Assembly: GCF_964199755.1 (NCBI RefSeq)
Contig: NC_133896.1
Location: 177,185,092-177,249,091 of the forward strand
Reading direction: 5' to 3'
DNA length: 64,000 nucleotides
From: Larus michahellis
Taxonomy: Eukaryota > Chordata > Aves > Charadriiformes > Laridae
A program made the translations under genes and the position numbers. Under the pieces are notes generated by a model that was not told the DNA's origin, ran no database searches, and was given only the letters and a program-made list of their open reading frames with translations. This document shows, piece by piece, positions 23,573 to 36,300 of this stretch. Every line of letters begins with the position of its first letter. The stretch's first letter is position 1.

Positions 23573-26500
23573 CAATAAATATAGGCTGAAGCTTGAAAAC
23601 TGCGCACTCGGGTCCTCTCCCAGCAGTGTGACTGCGCAGGGGGGGCTGCCCTGAGGTACCACCCTGTTCGTAGGCCAGGTCCAGGTGCTGCTGGGAGCAT
23701 CAGGGCTTGGCAGCAGCCACACGGGCAGTGCTGCCACCCTGGGATCACCCCAGCCAGAGAACCGAAGCCAGCATCGAAAATGTCCTGCAGGCTTTGGGGA
23801 GCCACTCCTCTGGCGCGTACACAGCGTCCCTCCCTTCCGCAGGGCATTGCATCTGTACCGGGGCTGGCCGGGCAGCACAGGGTGCCACAGAGAGCAGGGG
23901 CTCAGTCTCGGCTGCTAGGTCTCAAGCCAAAAGTTACTGATATTTTATGTAAAGTTCATGTGACTTCTGGTGATTTCATCTGAACTCTTGCCACGCAAGG
24001 CCCGAGGTGGAAGCTTCTGTTATTGCTGGTACTTTTCCCATAGGGTCTGCCATAAATCAGGAACTGAAAATGAGGTGGGATACCCGAGGCTCCTGACTCG
24101 CTTTGCAAAAACAGGGTGTAATGTGCTGAAGGGGGAGTGTCAGGCTTTGGCTTTCTTAAATTTCCTGGCTATTGTTGATTTATATCAGATCCTTAAAGCT
24201 ATTTAAACACAGTGTTTTGTTGGTATTTCCTTAGTGTAAATGAGTGAAAGGGATGACATATTTCATGGAAGCCTACGTATGTATTCTTCTCAGAAAGACC
24301 CAAAGGGTTCGTTTGGCATCAGCACATCCATTAGGCGATTGTTTAACGTGTACCAGGTAGACTTTGTGGCTCCTAGAGGTTTGCCATGCTTTCTTCCTTC
24401 AAACAGATACCTATAGTATTTTGTGTATGGCATGTATACAAAATTAGATGTATTTATACTATATACCAAACCACGCTCCATAAAACTCTCTGGTCTCTCT
24501 TATAAAACATTTGCTTGGGATATATGCCATGTTGTGGGAAAATACTGTACCAAATTAGATTTTACAAGTTTTCATGCATGCTCATTTAGATAATTTATCC
24601 ACCTCACTATCAGGATCTTTTAAGAAAAAAAGATCTTTCAAAGTTACCAAAGGAAGCATATGCCATATTAATACTGCCAGGGCTTACTTTTAATTAAAAC
24701 TGCCCTGAAATAAAACAACAATAAAAAACATATGAAAATAAGTATCTTCAGAGTAATTACATTAATTCCTGTGTTTTTTCATTCTTACTAGAGGCCAGTG
24801 ACAATTCTGTGAACAATTCACAAGGACATCCCTTTTTATCAGTTCACACTTGGTCTAAATGAATGGTCTTTTCCCTTTTTTTTCCGATGCGGTGATAAAA
24901 GACCAGGGGTGTGCAGGTGAGAGCTGAGTTCAAAGCTCTGCCTCAGTGGCTGGAGACAGCAGAAGCTGGGCAGCAGCTCGGGGCCATGGGGAGTCCCCCC
25001 CACCACCACCAGTGACGGTGACACTCCTCAGACAACACTGATTTGGCCAGGAGCTCAGCCCAACAGAAGGGTCTCAAAAGCCAGGAGGGCAAACCACAGA
25101 GCAAGCTGCTTGGACGGACAGAAAATAGTCCACAGCAAGGCTTCTCTTGACCTCTGTCTTGCTCACCTGCAAAAACATCTTTTCCGGAAAATTCCCCAGG
25201 AAAGCGCTGCATTGGCATCATCCTTTGAATTCCTCGCCAGCAAATTCTCCCTCTGAAGAGCGCCAGCTTTCAGCTCATCTTCTTGCCTGTGTAGCTTAAA
25301 AATGTCCCCATCAAATTCCAGGTGGCATTTACAAGGATGACAACACGTTGATGCTGTGCAGAGCGTCCTCCCTGGCTGCCTCCAAAGCTTGCAACGAAGA
25401 CTATAAATTCTGGGAGCATTTCTGATTTAAAGAGTGCAGCAACCAGGTTTCTAAACCCAGATCATGCCTTTACCGCTTGCTGGTACCATCATCAAATCAC
25501 TAAGCCCGTGTTACGCTGCGTTTCTCAGACCCAAGCCATGTGCAATGGCAAGTTAAAAAAAAAAAAGTCCAGAAACTGCCCAGTCCCACTGAAAATGTGG
25601 GAAAAGGCTCTATATTTCAGACATCTTTGTTCTTATGCTATTTTTTCTTCTTCATAATACTAAAAATGCAATTTTTCTCACCAATTAATTCTGTTTTTGT
25701 TCAGGACCTGCAATTAAATTACTGGAAATATTATAATAGTAATTTCTCACAATCTAAAAGAAGTAAAAACCAAACCATTACAGAATACATCCAGCAGCTA
25801 CAAAGAAGATGCTCTTTTGACTTGAAGGTGCGACAAAAATATGTTTTTCCTACTGAAAGATAATGGCAAAGGCTAACCAAGACCAGCTGGGAAAAAAAAT
25901 CATTAAAAATTACTTGAATTATAGGGAAATATTGCTCTCTTATTTTAAAACACATGCACACACACCCAGGAGTGGGGAAGTAGGGTGTACCCTTTTTGTA
26001 AATGTGGAAGATTTACCTTTTCCCAAATTAAACAGTATGAATCCCCAATCATGTCTCATAGCCTAAATCTCAAATAAAAGTTGCACGGGTTAAATTGGTA
26101 AGTTATTACAAGTTAAATAACCAGAGGAGAATATTAGTCAAAAGCTTGCTCCCACCAAAGATTTGATATATAGTTTCTGAGAAAAAAAGAGACTGCTCAG
26201 TTCTGAAATGGGCCCTGGAGACATTCAGATATTATTTAATAGGAAGAGGGTTTATCCTGGAACAGACCACGGTGCGTGAGAGTGACTGAGCAGGATGAAA
26301 GACTCCAGCAGCAGAAGCACAAGGTGGTATCTATCACTCCAACCTTTTCATTTCCCAGCCAGACATATGGCTGAATCTTGTAATTTAAATGCAGATTATC
26401 TGTCCCAGCAGGAGTGCCTGAACATCCTGGAACCAGTGTCACGTTTCAGTAGGGGTGGCGGTGACTGTTTCGTGTTGCATCATTACAAAATATTTTGTTC

Positions 26501-26819
26501 TCTGCCAAATTTAAATGTTTTTCATGCCTTTAAAGGACGGGTCTTCCTTCTACAGATGCTTTTTCCTCTTTTAAGGGGAAAAGCATTAATTTCTGGGTTT
26601 CTGTGCTACCTGAAAGCTAGTTTGTCTCCTATTTGCACAGGAGAAATGAGTGTTCCCATTTAAAGTACCCGAATGGCTGAACTTCAGAGTGTTCGGCACC
26701 TCGGCCTGGGACGGAGTTGCAGTGTTCAATGCACCACGGTGAGCTGCATGCCAAGGGCCTTTTGATGCAGACGCATCATTTAGTTGTGTAAATATAGGCA
26801 TTTCATTGAAAATCAAAGC

Positions 26820-26880
26820 CTGTAGGTATATGTATATAGTATAGGGTATATAGTATATGGGTATAGGTATATAAGTATTA
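26820..26880. repeat. Imperfect TATA/GGTATA low-complexity repeat
   Basis: About 60 bases of alternating TAT with GGTATA interruptions (TAGGTATATGTATATAGTAT and variants). Simple sequence. Confidence 0.75.
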
Positions 26881-28043
26881 GCACACACCATTTTTTACCA
26901 GATTTTTTTGAGGAGCAGGCATTGGTACCAACACATACACCTTTGAAAATTATATTGGGACTTGGACAAAATCCGCATGCCTAAATCCCAGGGATCCAGA
27001 CTGCCTACTCTCCAACACTGTCTAACTAGACATTTACCCTCCAGAAACATCCTGGTCTGCTGTCAAATCCCTCAAAGAAAAGATTTTAAGCTGGCTCAGA
27101 TGCAGTCCGGTGTCAGGGAACACCCCGGGTCTTTCACCTAAGATCTGTCATGCTCCAGACTGACCAGACAAGATGCCCAACCTCTTCTAAAATTCCCAGA
27201 GGGGCCTTAACCTATTGGACTCTTGAGTTCAGCTTTCAGGGTCTTCAGTGTTAGTCATCTCACCTTGGAAATGGGGCAGTTTTTGAACTGCCAGGGTTTT
27301 AGGCTGCAGCTCCTCAATACCACAAGAATGCTTAAATCACAGTACTGGGGAAATCTGTAGAGGGGAGTAAGCCCACAAGTTAAGCCACTGTGTGGGTGGC
27401 ACAGGAAAGGTCACATGGGCAGAAGGAGAGCAGGGAAGAAAAAACCTGTCTACCTCAGCAGCTGCAACAGAAGGGTGGAAGAGGGGAATAAGACGGACAA
27501 TGTGAACATGGCGCAATGATTGCTCTCAGGGGAGGTACAGATGCTACGGGTGGCACAAAGTGCTGTGAAGCTCATGTAGAAAGACACGGGCATCCCCAAA
27601 GGCACGGTAATGTTACGGCCCAACAGGCACTTGTTCTCAAGTCACACCGGTGCCGGTAACTTGGGCACAGGTCCAAACACTAGCATGTGATTAGCCACAT
27701 AGCTAAATCAGTAGTGTGGTCTTCTGGGGTTGTATTGGCAATTGTCACCAGGGGTAAGGCCACATCGTATCTAGGACTGATGTGAAAAGTTCAGTTGTGG
27801 CTATGGCAAGGACTAGAAAGTCACTGCTACTAGGACTCATCTTCCAAGTGAAAGAGAAATGCCTTAAAAAGGCTATTTTTTAGACTGGAAGTGGGCAGCA
27901 AATTGCAACGCAGGACCCAGAAGTGACTGGATAAGTGACACATAGCAGAGTGACAGAACAGGATTCAACCTGAGCGCTATAGAGGAAGCCACACTACACA
28001 GCTGATCCTAATAATCTTCAAATTATGAAATGGTGGACAAAGG

Positions 28044-28100
<57 letters not shown>
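28044..28100. repeat. (GATA)n microsatellite
   Basis: About 14 uninterrupted GATA units. On the minus strand it encodes a spurious Ser-Ile-Tyr-Leu repeat frame. It is pure, so length is probably variable between individuals. Confidence 0.98.
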
Positions 28101-29844
28101 CAAACACGTTCTGAGCGTACCTTGATGGAATACCATTACCTTGTATGTCCAAACAGTGCAACTTTTGTTTTAGCTCATGGGCAATTAATTTAGATAGAAC
28201 TGAATCAAACGGGACATATCCCAGCATAAGAAACATTTGAGCTACAGTAAATTTATGTGCAGGGTAAAAGATACATCCCTCAGGGTAGGTTGTTACTACA
28301 TTTATTGTCTAGACTAGTATGTGTGATGCTGTGGAGGGCAATTGCATGTGTAAAAAATTTACATCCCTAAGAGGCACACAGAAAAGAAATGACAACACTG
28401 GAAAGCCCATCAAAACTTATTTCAAAAAGTTTTTGTGATGACTGTGTAAAGGTTCTTTGATTCTTCTTCCATTGCATGCTAGAAGAGCTAAATCCTTCCT
28501 AAAAACTTGCATGCAGGCTGATTAGTGAGCAAAACTGGAGACAGAAGTGAGAAAGGACAAGGTAGGCATTATTTTTTTTTGGCATTACTGTTCTTCCTAC
28601 TGAATCTCCAAATGTCTCTTTAGTAAAATGCATTCGATAGGTTAGGAATCAAGGAGTGTTTCCACATTTTTTGATGCTCATTAGCAATTGGTAGGAGAGA
28701 GAGCGGATCAACATTTGACAGCCTTCTTTCACAAGCATAATCTTAAAATCTCTGTGTTTTAGAGAGAGATTTTGACATGCTCATTCTCCACATCCCTGGC
28801 TTTTAGGTTTGTCTTTGCGTGGTTCGGTTTAAAATCCCAACCAAGAAAATCATGACTTTCTATGCCTTGTAGGCTTTGATCGTTTGAAAATCTGATCTAA
28901 TGAATTCTGCCTTATGCCTCTCACCTAGATAAACAGTCTTTAAAAAAAACAACTAATGCCATCAACAACACTAACAAATGTCCTGTCTCTGAACACAATT
29001 AGTAAGAAAATAGCCTTAGTGGTATTTAGCCTGCAGCCACCGGTGGAACTCCACAACCATAGATTCTAATTAAGGGATTGACTTTTCAAGAAAGATTAAA
29101 ATAACGAAATGCATTTAGCTTTGCTAAACGATGACAGGGAGGGAATAGGAGAACCCCCAGCAACAATAAGAAGATTGTTAACACCAACAATGGACAAGAG
29201 CTGTTTAAAGGAAGAGAAAGAACACTTTCTTAGGCACCAAGAATAATAAGGAATAATGGATGTGTAAATAGAATAAATGAGTTCAGTGTTGATTATTGGT
29301 ATTCTTATTATATTACAACTTTTGAATGAACACAGGGATGTTACTTGTCAAGGATAGATTTATTCATAAGCAAGGAAAATGGAAGGGCTCTGATTACCTT
29401 ATTACCACTGCATAACATCACAATGTGTGCACAACAATACATTACAAGTAACATCTACTTTCATGTGACCAGGGAGAGGCTGTACCACTGTATATCCCCT
29501 CATCACGGAAACGTTTGCATCAGGTCTGCTTTCTAGGCAGCCTTTGTAGAAATGTTCCCCAGAACTGACATTTACAGAACTGCAAACCCACTTCATCCTT
29601 GAAAGGAGCAGTGGTGGAGCCACCACCTCGCTAGTGCAGAGAGAGGGGAGGAGCGATCAGGAAGGTGGCGGAGGCCGTACGGTGTGGCCCTGGTTTTGAC
29701 ACTGCATCCAGGGGCAGGAGGTGTTCTGTTTCTAGCATGAACTTGAGTAGATCCTTGGCTCCACCATCAGGATTGCTTGGTCAGGTGTCTAACCACCAGC
29801 TTGGTAGAAAAGACATAACTAAAGCTGAAGTCCTTATAGTTTGA

Positions 29845-29890
29845 CACAGAATCACAGAATGGTTCAGGTTGGAAGGGACCTTAGAGATCA
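29845..29890 (-). mobile_element. Older CR1 LINE, extreme 3' piece, split by a younger CR1
   Basis: Short minus-strand CR1 terminus (ACAGAATCACAGAATGG, then TTGGAAGGGACCTTAGAGATC). It stops where a second CR1 tail begins. Its continuation is found about 1.3 kb further right, at 31184-31409. Confidence 0.8.
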
Positions 29891-31183
29891 TAGAATCAAT
29901 CATAGAATCTTCATGGTTGGAAAGGACTATTGAGATCATCGAGTCCAACCACACACACACAAAAAAAAACCCCAAACCCCTACAATCTGTGCCACCAGAG
30001 CATGCCCTGAAGTGCCAAATCTAGACATTTCTTAAATACATCTAGGGATGGTGACTCCACCACCTCCCTGGGCAGGCCGTTCCAGTGCCTCACCACTCTT
30101 TCAGTAAAGTAATTCTTCCTAACATCTAATCTAAACCTCCCCTGCCGCAGCTTCAGACCATTTCCTCTGGTCCTGTCATTATTCACCTGGGAGAAGAGGC
30201 CAACACCCACCTCTCTCCAACCTCCTTTCAGGTAGTTGTAGAGGGCAATGAGGTCTCCCCTCAGCCTCCTCTTCTCCAAGCTGAACATGCCCAGCTCCCT
30301 CAGCCTCTCCTCGTATGACCTGGTCTCCAGACCCCTCACCAGCCTGGTAGCTCTCCTCTGGACACGCTCCAGCACTTCAATGTCCCTCTTGTACAGAGGG
30401 GCCCAGAACTGAACACAGCACTCGAGGTGAGGCCTCACCAGTGCCGAGTACAGAGGCACGATCACTTCCCTGCTCCTGCTGGCCACACTATTCCTGATAC
30501 AAGCCAGAATGCTGTTGGCCTTCTTGGCCACCTGGGCACACTGCTGGCTCATGTTAAGCTGGCCGTCCACCAGCACGCCCAGGTCCTTTTCTGCTGGGCA
30601 GCTTTTCAGCCACTCTTCCCCAAGCCTGTAGCGTTGCTTGGGGTTGTTGTGACTGAAATGCAGGACCCGGCCCTTGGCACTTGGTCACCACTGGTGACCG
30701 ACTGTCAAGAGGATTTCACCCCATTAATCACAAGTCTCTGGGCATGGCCACCCAGCCAGTTTTTAACCAGAGAAGAGTACACTTGTCTATGCCATGATTC
30801 GCCAGCTTCTCCAGGAGAATGCTGCGGGGGACGGTGTCAAAGGCCTTACCAAAGTCCAGATAGACAACGTCCACAGCCTTCCCCACATCCAGAAGGTGGG
30901 TCACACGGTCATAGAAAGATATCGGGTTGGTTAAGCAGGACCTCCCTTTCCTAAACCCATGCTGGCTGGCCCTGATCCCTTGGCTGCCCTGCACTTGCCG
31001 TGAGAGCTCACTCAAGATGATCCTCTCCATGATCTTTCCTGGTACCGAGGTCAGGCTGACAGGCTTGTAGTTCCCCAGATCCTCCTTCCGACCCTTCTTG
31101 TAGATGGACGTCACATTAGCCACTCTCCAGTCATCTGGTACCTCCCCTGTTGACCAAGATTGTTGATAAATGATGGAGAGAGG
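29891..31183 (-). mobile_element. Younger CR1 LINE with an internal deletion through the RT core
   Basis: Minus-strand CR1, the longest copy that still has both RT fingers/palm sequence and a 3' end. Read 5' to 3' on the minus strand: the RT start (frame 31123-30728) has TSIYKKGRKEDLGNYKPVSL, HGFRKGRSC and motif A VYLDFGKAFDTV. The copy then jumps at about 30,682 directly into [10 protein letters not shown]-type sequence. A second open frame (30576-29980) carries [29 protein letters not shown] and [12 protein letters not shown]. The jump removes the segment with the catalytic FIDD motif that the copy at 1-1374 still shows. The tail is at 29891-29915, with an A-rich and CA-rich stretch at 29951-29970. 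Confidence 0.92.
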
Positions 31184-31409
31184 CTAGTTCCATCCCCGCC
31201 ACCTCCCACTAGACCAGGCTGCTCAAAGCCCCATCCAGCCTGGCCTTGAACACTTCCAGGGATGGGGCATCCACAACTTCCCCGGGCAACCTGTTCCAGC
31301 GCCTCACCACCCTTACAGTAAAGAACTTCTTCCTGATATCCAATCTAAATCTACCCTCTTTCAGTTTGAGGCCATTACCCCATGTCCTATCATTACACTC
31401 CCTGATAAA
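31184..31409 (-). mobile_element. Older CR1 LINE, second piece of the split copy
   Basis: Starts at CTAGTTCCATCC, the sequence normally just inside a CR1 3' end, and runs through the CTCCCACTAGACCAGGCTG segment and the antisense ORF2 C-terminus ([21 protein letters not shown] on the minus strand). It is 5'-truncated at about 31409. A short internal deletion near 31190-31200 removes the usual CCCTGCCATGGGCAGGGA stretch. Together with 29845-29890 it makes one interrupted element. Confidence 0.88.
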
Positions 31410-33362
31410 CTTTCTTGGGAGAAAGACACATTTTGGGGTTAGAATAGCTCCAGCCTCTAAGAAGCCTCTAAGAAAACACATCTTCTAACTCATATTTAAA
31501 AAGCCATTCTCAACATTGTTATGCATTTCTGGGCTATTGAGATTCAGGCTCAGGCAGAAGTCTATTTGCAGTAAATGCTGATGCTAAAAACTCTCATTAG
31601 AAACACTGTGGTGTAACCCATCGTGTTTTCTGTGTCTTGCTAGTGGAAGTGTGTGCTGTTATTGCTGGGAGAAGTAGGGTCTTTGAATTAACCTGGACTG
31701 TGTCCTTTAAAGCTCTTGTAGAAAAGTCTCAGAATCCGGAGATGGATATGGAGCCAATACACAGTTCTGGGTGTCCAGAGTCAGAGATGAATCCAGCAAG
31801 GCTCGAAGATTGCCTTCTTCCTAGATCACCTGGGGACAGTTTGTAATGGTCCCTCAGAGTGTTTCTTCTTAAACAGAAAAATAATCACCTTTGCCCCTCC
31901 CTACTAACATTAAATGTCCTGCTCTTCCTCCAGCACATGGGCTCGCCAGGTGAGCACCTTCCTTCCGTTCAACAATGTGGACAGAGCTGGGGACATGTAC
32001 TATTTTATGCCATTCTAATGTGATGTTTTTATTAACACTTCCCAGCAGTTATTCAAATAGAAAGATAACTGGGGATTACTTTTTTTGTTCCACTGTAGAG
32101 GATGCACCCGAGTGTAGCATTACAGCGCCTACCATGCAATTGTGATGGCAATGTTTCCAAATAGTCTATCCCACAACAAACGGTCAGCAAGTAACCACTC
32201 AGACAGACACAATGACAGACTTCCTTTCTACCTGACATGCAATCTTCCCAGAAAATGAAGGCAGAAATTACCGAGTACATTTGTAAAACATAGAATGAGA
32301 GGTGTGTGTACAAAACCAATTAAGGAAAGAATTGCTTTTTGCTGCTTTTTTCCTGGTGCACTCTTTTGGAAATTTACTTTCATATACTAATTAACCTCTG
32401 GGTGACTTTATGTAAATTAGATGGCATTCTTTGCAGTATTGCTGTGGTAGTGTAAGTGATTTAAAGTGATATAAAGTGCTTTAAAGGTAGCCAACAAAGT
32501 TTCTTTTTAATATATTGCATTATAAAGATATTGGAATGATCAGGCTCTCTTGGAATGAGAGACAGATGAGGAGAAGGAGGAGAAAAGGTGAAAAGTGATG
32601 TGAAAGATACCAGCAAGATACAGAGTTCACAGGCCACATCCCCAGCTTGATAAACACACCCAGGACCGCTAACTCAATGTAGATGTTCAAATTGACATAA
32701 TCTCAGGACCTGGTCTCCTACATTGAAAATACATATTAAAGATGTTAAGTGGAGTCCTAGAGCCCTTGGGGATCTTGGAGAGGTAATTTCAGTAGATCAG
32801 TATCACTTAGGAAGCCAGGTGATTGGCTTCCCTTATGATGGCTTGCTGTGCAATTAGTTTTCCTGTGTGTCTGAGGCATCAGGGACAAATAGCCTTGTGA
32901 CGAAATTTAACTAAGAAAACAGTGGCCAGATTTATAAAGATCTGTTGTTATGCCTAAAAGATTTCACAGCAGAATTAGTCGAGGTGACCTGGTGTTACCC
33001 ACTAACATTTAAAGCGCTTGGCACAGCAAAGACATGAGGAGCAACCAAATCAGTGTCAAAAGAGCTGGAGTCCGTGCTGAAGCCAAGTGTGCTCATGATG
33101 CCCACTGAAGCGTATAGCACAACAAAAGATGTCTGGCAATGCCCATAAAATTTAGAAACCGATTTTAGGATGAGATAAGTCAGACCCTAAAGGTGAGTAT
33201 CTTTCTCCATTAGAGAGGGTGCAAAGGTGGTTGATCCTGATGTAAATGCCTAAAGTCCACATTTAGTCAGAAATATCCCAGTCCCTCAGGCAAGCACAGC
33301 TAATATAAGCAGTGGTGCTGGGAGATGAGAGAGGTAGGAGACACATCACCTAGGTGCCTGCT

Positions 33363-33385
33363 GTGTATTATTATTATTATTATTC
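33363..33385. repeat. (ATT)n short microsatellite
   Basis: About seven TAT/ATT units in a row after GCTGTG. Simple sequence. Confidence 0.9.
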
Positions 33386-36300
33386 ATAACATATATATTA
33401 AAGCATTATACATTTAAATGTACTTGTTACATATTGTTTTCCACGGCATATACCTATTATTGTCAAGGTACTGATGCATTGTTCGAAAAAAAAAAGTAAG
33501 CTGATCCAGCCCCTGGAAAAGATGGTGCTCAGCTTGAGCAGAGAATACCAGGCTGTGACTCCCAACACCATAAAGCTACCTTTATGGTGCAGCCCACACT
33601 TAGGCTTCTTAGGTGCTGAGAGGGGGGAAATTCTACTACATAACTGGTTTCAGTTGTTCTTCTTGGTTAGTTTAAGAGGGTCCCGGCTCAGTACTCTGGC
33701 TGTGGTGAATCCGAGGCACCTGATTCTCCCCATGACATATACAGAATGGGCATTGCACACTTCACGGTATGAATTTGGTACTGGGAGACTACAAGGGATG
33801 TGCAGCGAAATTCAGTACTGTCCTGTTGTCTGTGGATGTAAAGCCAGGTGTCTAGAAGTTAAGCACGGCAGCAGCTAGCCTGTAGGCTTGCAAATTTTGC
33901 CAGATTTAGCCTGTCATCTGTGAAATGCTCAAACACTTGGAACACCGCCAGACAGCTACCTGGTTCACTGTCTGCATCAAACAGTGGATAGTCAGGCTGA
34001 GAGATTTACTTCCAGGCAGTCTGGGGAAGGAAAAAAAAAAAAGGAAAATTTCAGAGAAATATTAAGGGAAAATTGTACCATCAATTATATCATAATGGCA
34101 TTAGGCAACTTTGCATGCTGCTATTAGATGGGGGAGTAAGTTTTCAGTATGACGGAGAGGCAGGTGCGATAATAGCCATGATGATGAGGGATTTCCTCCT
34201 TGGGGCATCCCGACCATCAGACTCTCCCTAGTTACTCTACTGGGAGAGCAACCTACTTAACACCCTCCACCCACCCTTTTCCCAATAAACCTGTTCCTGG
34301 GCGAAGTGGGGGTACGTAAAATTCTGAAAGACGTCGAGGAAATTTCTAAGATGCTGTTTCCCTTTGCTATCTCCTTTTTGCTGAAAAGAGACGTTGAGTC
34401 TGCAGCACCTTTGGCACAGCAGCACTGAGGCTGCTGGCAGGGCACTCTCTGCAAGAGCCCCTCACTCCCCACACTTTGAAAGCAATGTGCTTTCAAACCT
34501 TCACCCACCGTAGCCGGCATCTATTTGTGTCTCGGTTGCAGAGGCAGGTTCCCCTCCTGGCTCCAGCGTGTAAAATTGAGTAAAAAAGTGCCGGGGTCGT
34601 GAGATGGTGACGCCTTGCAATCACCCCCAGGTTTTCTAGTTTCAGCATAACTTTGCATTGCTGCAAGAGACATACCAAAGACATGGTGGCATAGGAGAGG
34701 CGTTCCTAAAAGTGCTTTAAAAATGAAAAAGAAAGCTTGTTCAGAGAAAAAACGCGGCAGACTGAGGAAAAAGACGGAGCTGCCTTTTCTCTCTACCCCA
34801 CGACTGGCCTCATGCTCCCGTGTGTTTCCATGGAGGCTGTTGCTGTCACTGCATGGCTCACACTAGAGTGTCACATTGGATGGGAGCCAGCTCAACAAGA
34901 AAAATAAAGTGAGTTTTTAGGAGGTAATGTGGTAAATGTTCTTCTCAGTCTGGCTACCAATATGTGCTGTCTAGCCTGAGGCGTGCAGCACATATGGGTG
35001 AATCTACTGAAGTTTGGTACTTTTAACTTCTCGAGTCACTTTTTACAAAACGAGAGGAGACACATTAGACTAATTGAGAAGAAAAAGAAAAAAAAGATAG
35101 GTAAGGAAAGGCAAGGCCGAGCGATTTGATCTCAAGAGACTGCCACCACCGATTTCTTAATTCTTATTCTGAGGCTTACAGGCTTTTCCACATACCGGGG
35201 GATTTTCCCTGCTGCTTAGGCACCAGCAGAGCGGGCAGCTGTTCGCAGCAGCAGACGGCTGGGGTAGCAAAGTGCCCCGGCCATGCTGATGGTGCCCAGG
35301 CAGGTGACAGTGTCCAGGGCAGTGGCAGATGCTGGCATTTGTGCCACCTGCTTGGGGCAGCTGTAATGGTAGCCCTGCCCTCCCGCTCTCCCAGCAGCTG
35401 CTGGAGTAGGAAGCCTGGCTCCAGCTCCTCCTTCCTTTGTGGAAATTCAATTTTACCTCCACTGCTGAGGCTCGAACGAGCTCTGGTGCTAGCTGTTCCG
35501 CAAGGAATTTGGTCAGCCCATTTGTGGGGGCTGTGCTAGAAAGGGCAACTTTTAAAGCAAAATGTAGGTGGTGTCTGCTCTTTGGAAATCAGCTCCTCTC
35601 TCACTTACGGTCTTTCAAGACACTTCAGCAGTCATTTTGCGGTGTGCCCCTGGGCTTCTGGGAGAGCATCACCACCTCCTCCTCTTTTCCCCATCTGTCA
35701 GCTCAGCAGCGACAATAGGGCAGACTGGAGTTTCTTTCAGCTCATTCGATTTCTATGGTTAGCATTTGCCAAGTGCTCAACCATTTGTAAAAATCATGTC
35801 ATCAGTTGTCATTAGAAAGAGAATTGATAACTGGTATTTTCTGAGCTTTGCAGTCACTCAAATGAATTCGTTCTCTTAGACTAGAAAACAAAAACCACAC
35901 AAGGAAGCCCAGACATTAAGTAAGCAATTGCTACAATACGATGCTTAGGTTTTTCAGCTGTTAGATTGATACCCAGTGGCACAACTATGTTTAATAACCT
36001 GTGAAATTCCCCATTTAAAAAAAATATAACTAATTAAAGAAAAAAATAGTTTACTTATCTGAAATGTGATATGTACAACTGAGTCCAGATGAAGCCTCTT
36101 AATGCATGTGAGACATTAACTTTTGATCCAGAAAGCATACGATCCAGAAATCACCACGACCATGGATATGGCCATGATGCCCAGATGCAAACCCAGGCAT
36201 TTCAAGCCAACCTAAGGAAAATAACAGAAGTGTTGAAAAGAACCATTTTCAATGTGTCCCATTTTCCAATCTGATTCTGAATCTTTTCAATTGTCGAGGC

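Larger units (their letters stand above)
23573..29844. other. Intergenic DNA, largely unrecognised
   Basis: Includes a mildly GC-rich stretch at 23590-23920, an AT-rich stretch at 24180-24800, a possible exon at 25705-25827 (finding), a TATA/GGTATA repeat at 26820-26880, and a block with no open frame of 60 codons at 26892-28017. No gene is supported. Confidence 0.4.

Noticed and set aside
28018-28236. 72-codon minus-strand frame with Ser-Ile-Tyr-Leu repeats
   Set aside because: Translation of the GATA microsatellite.
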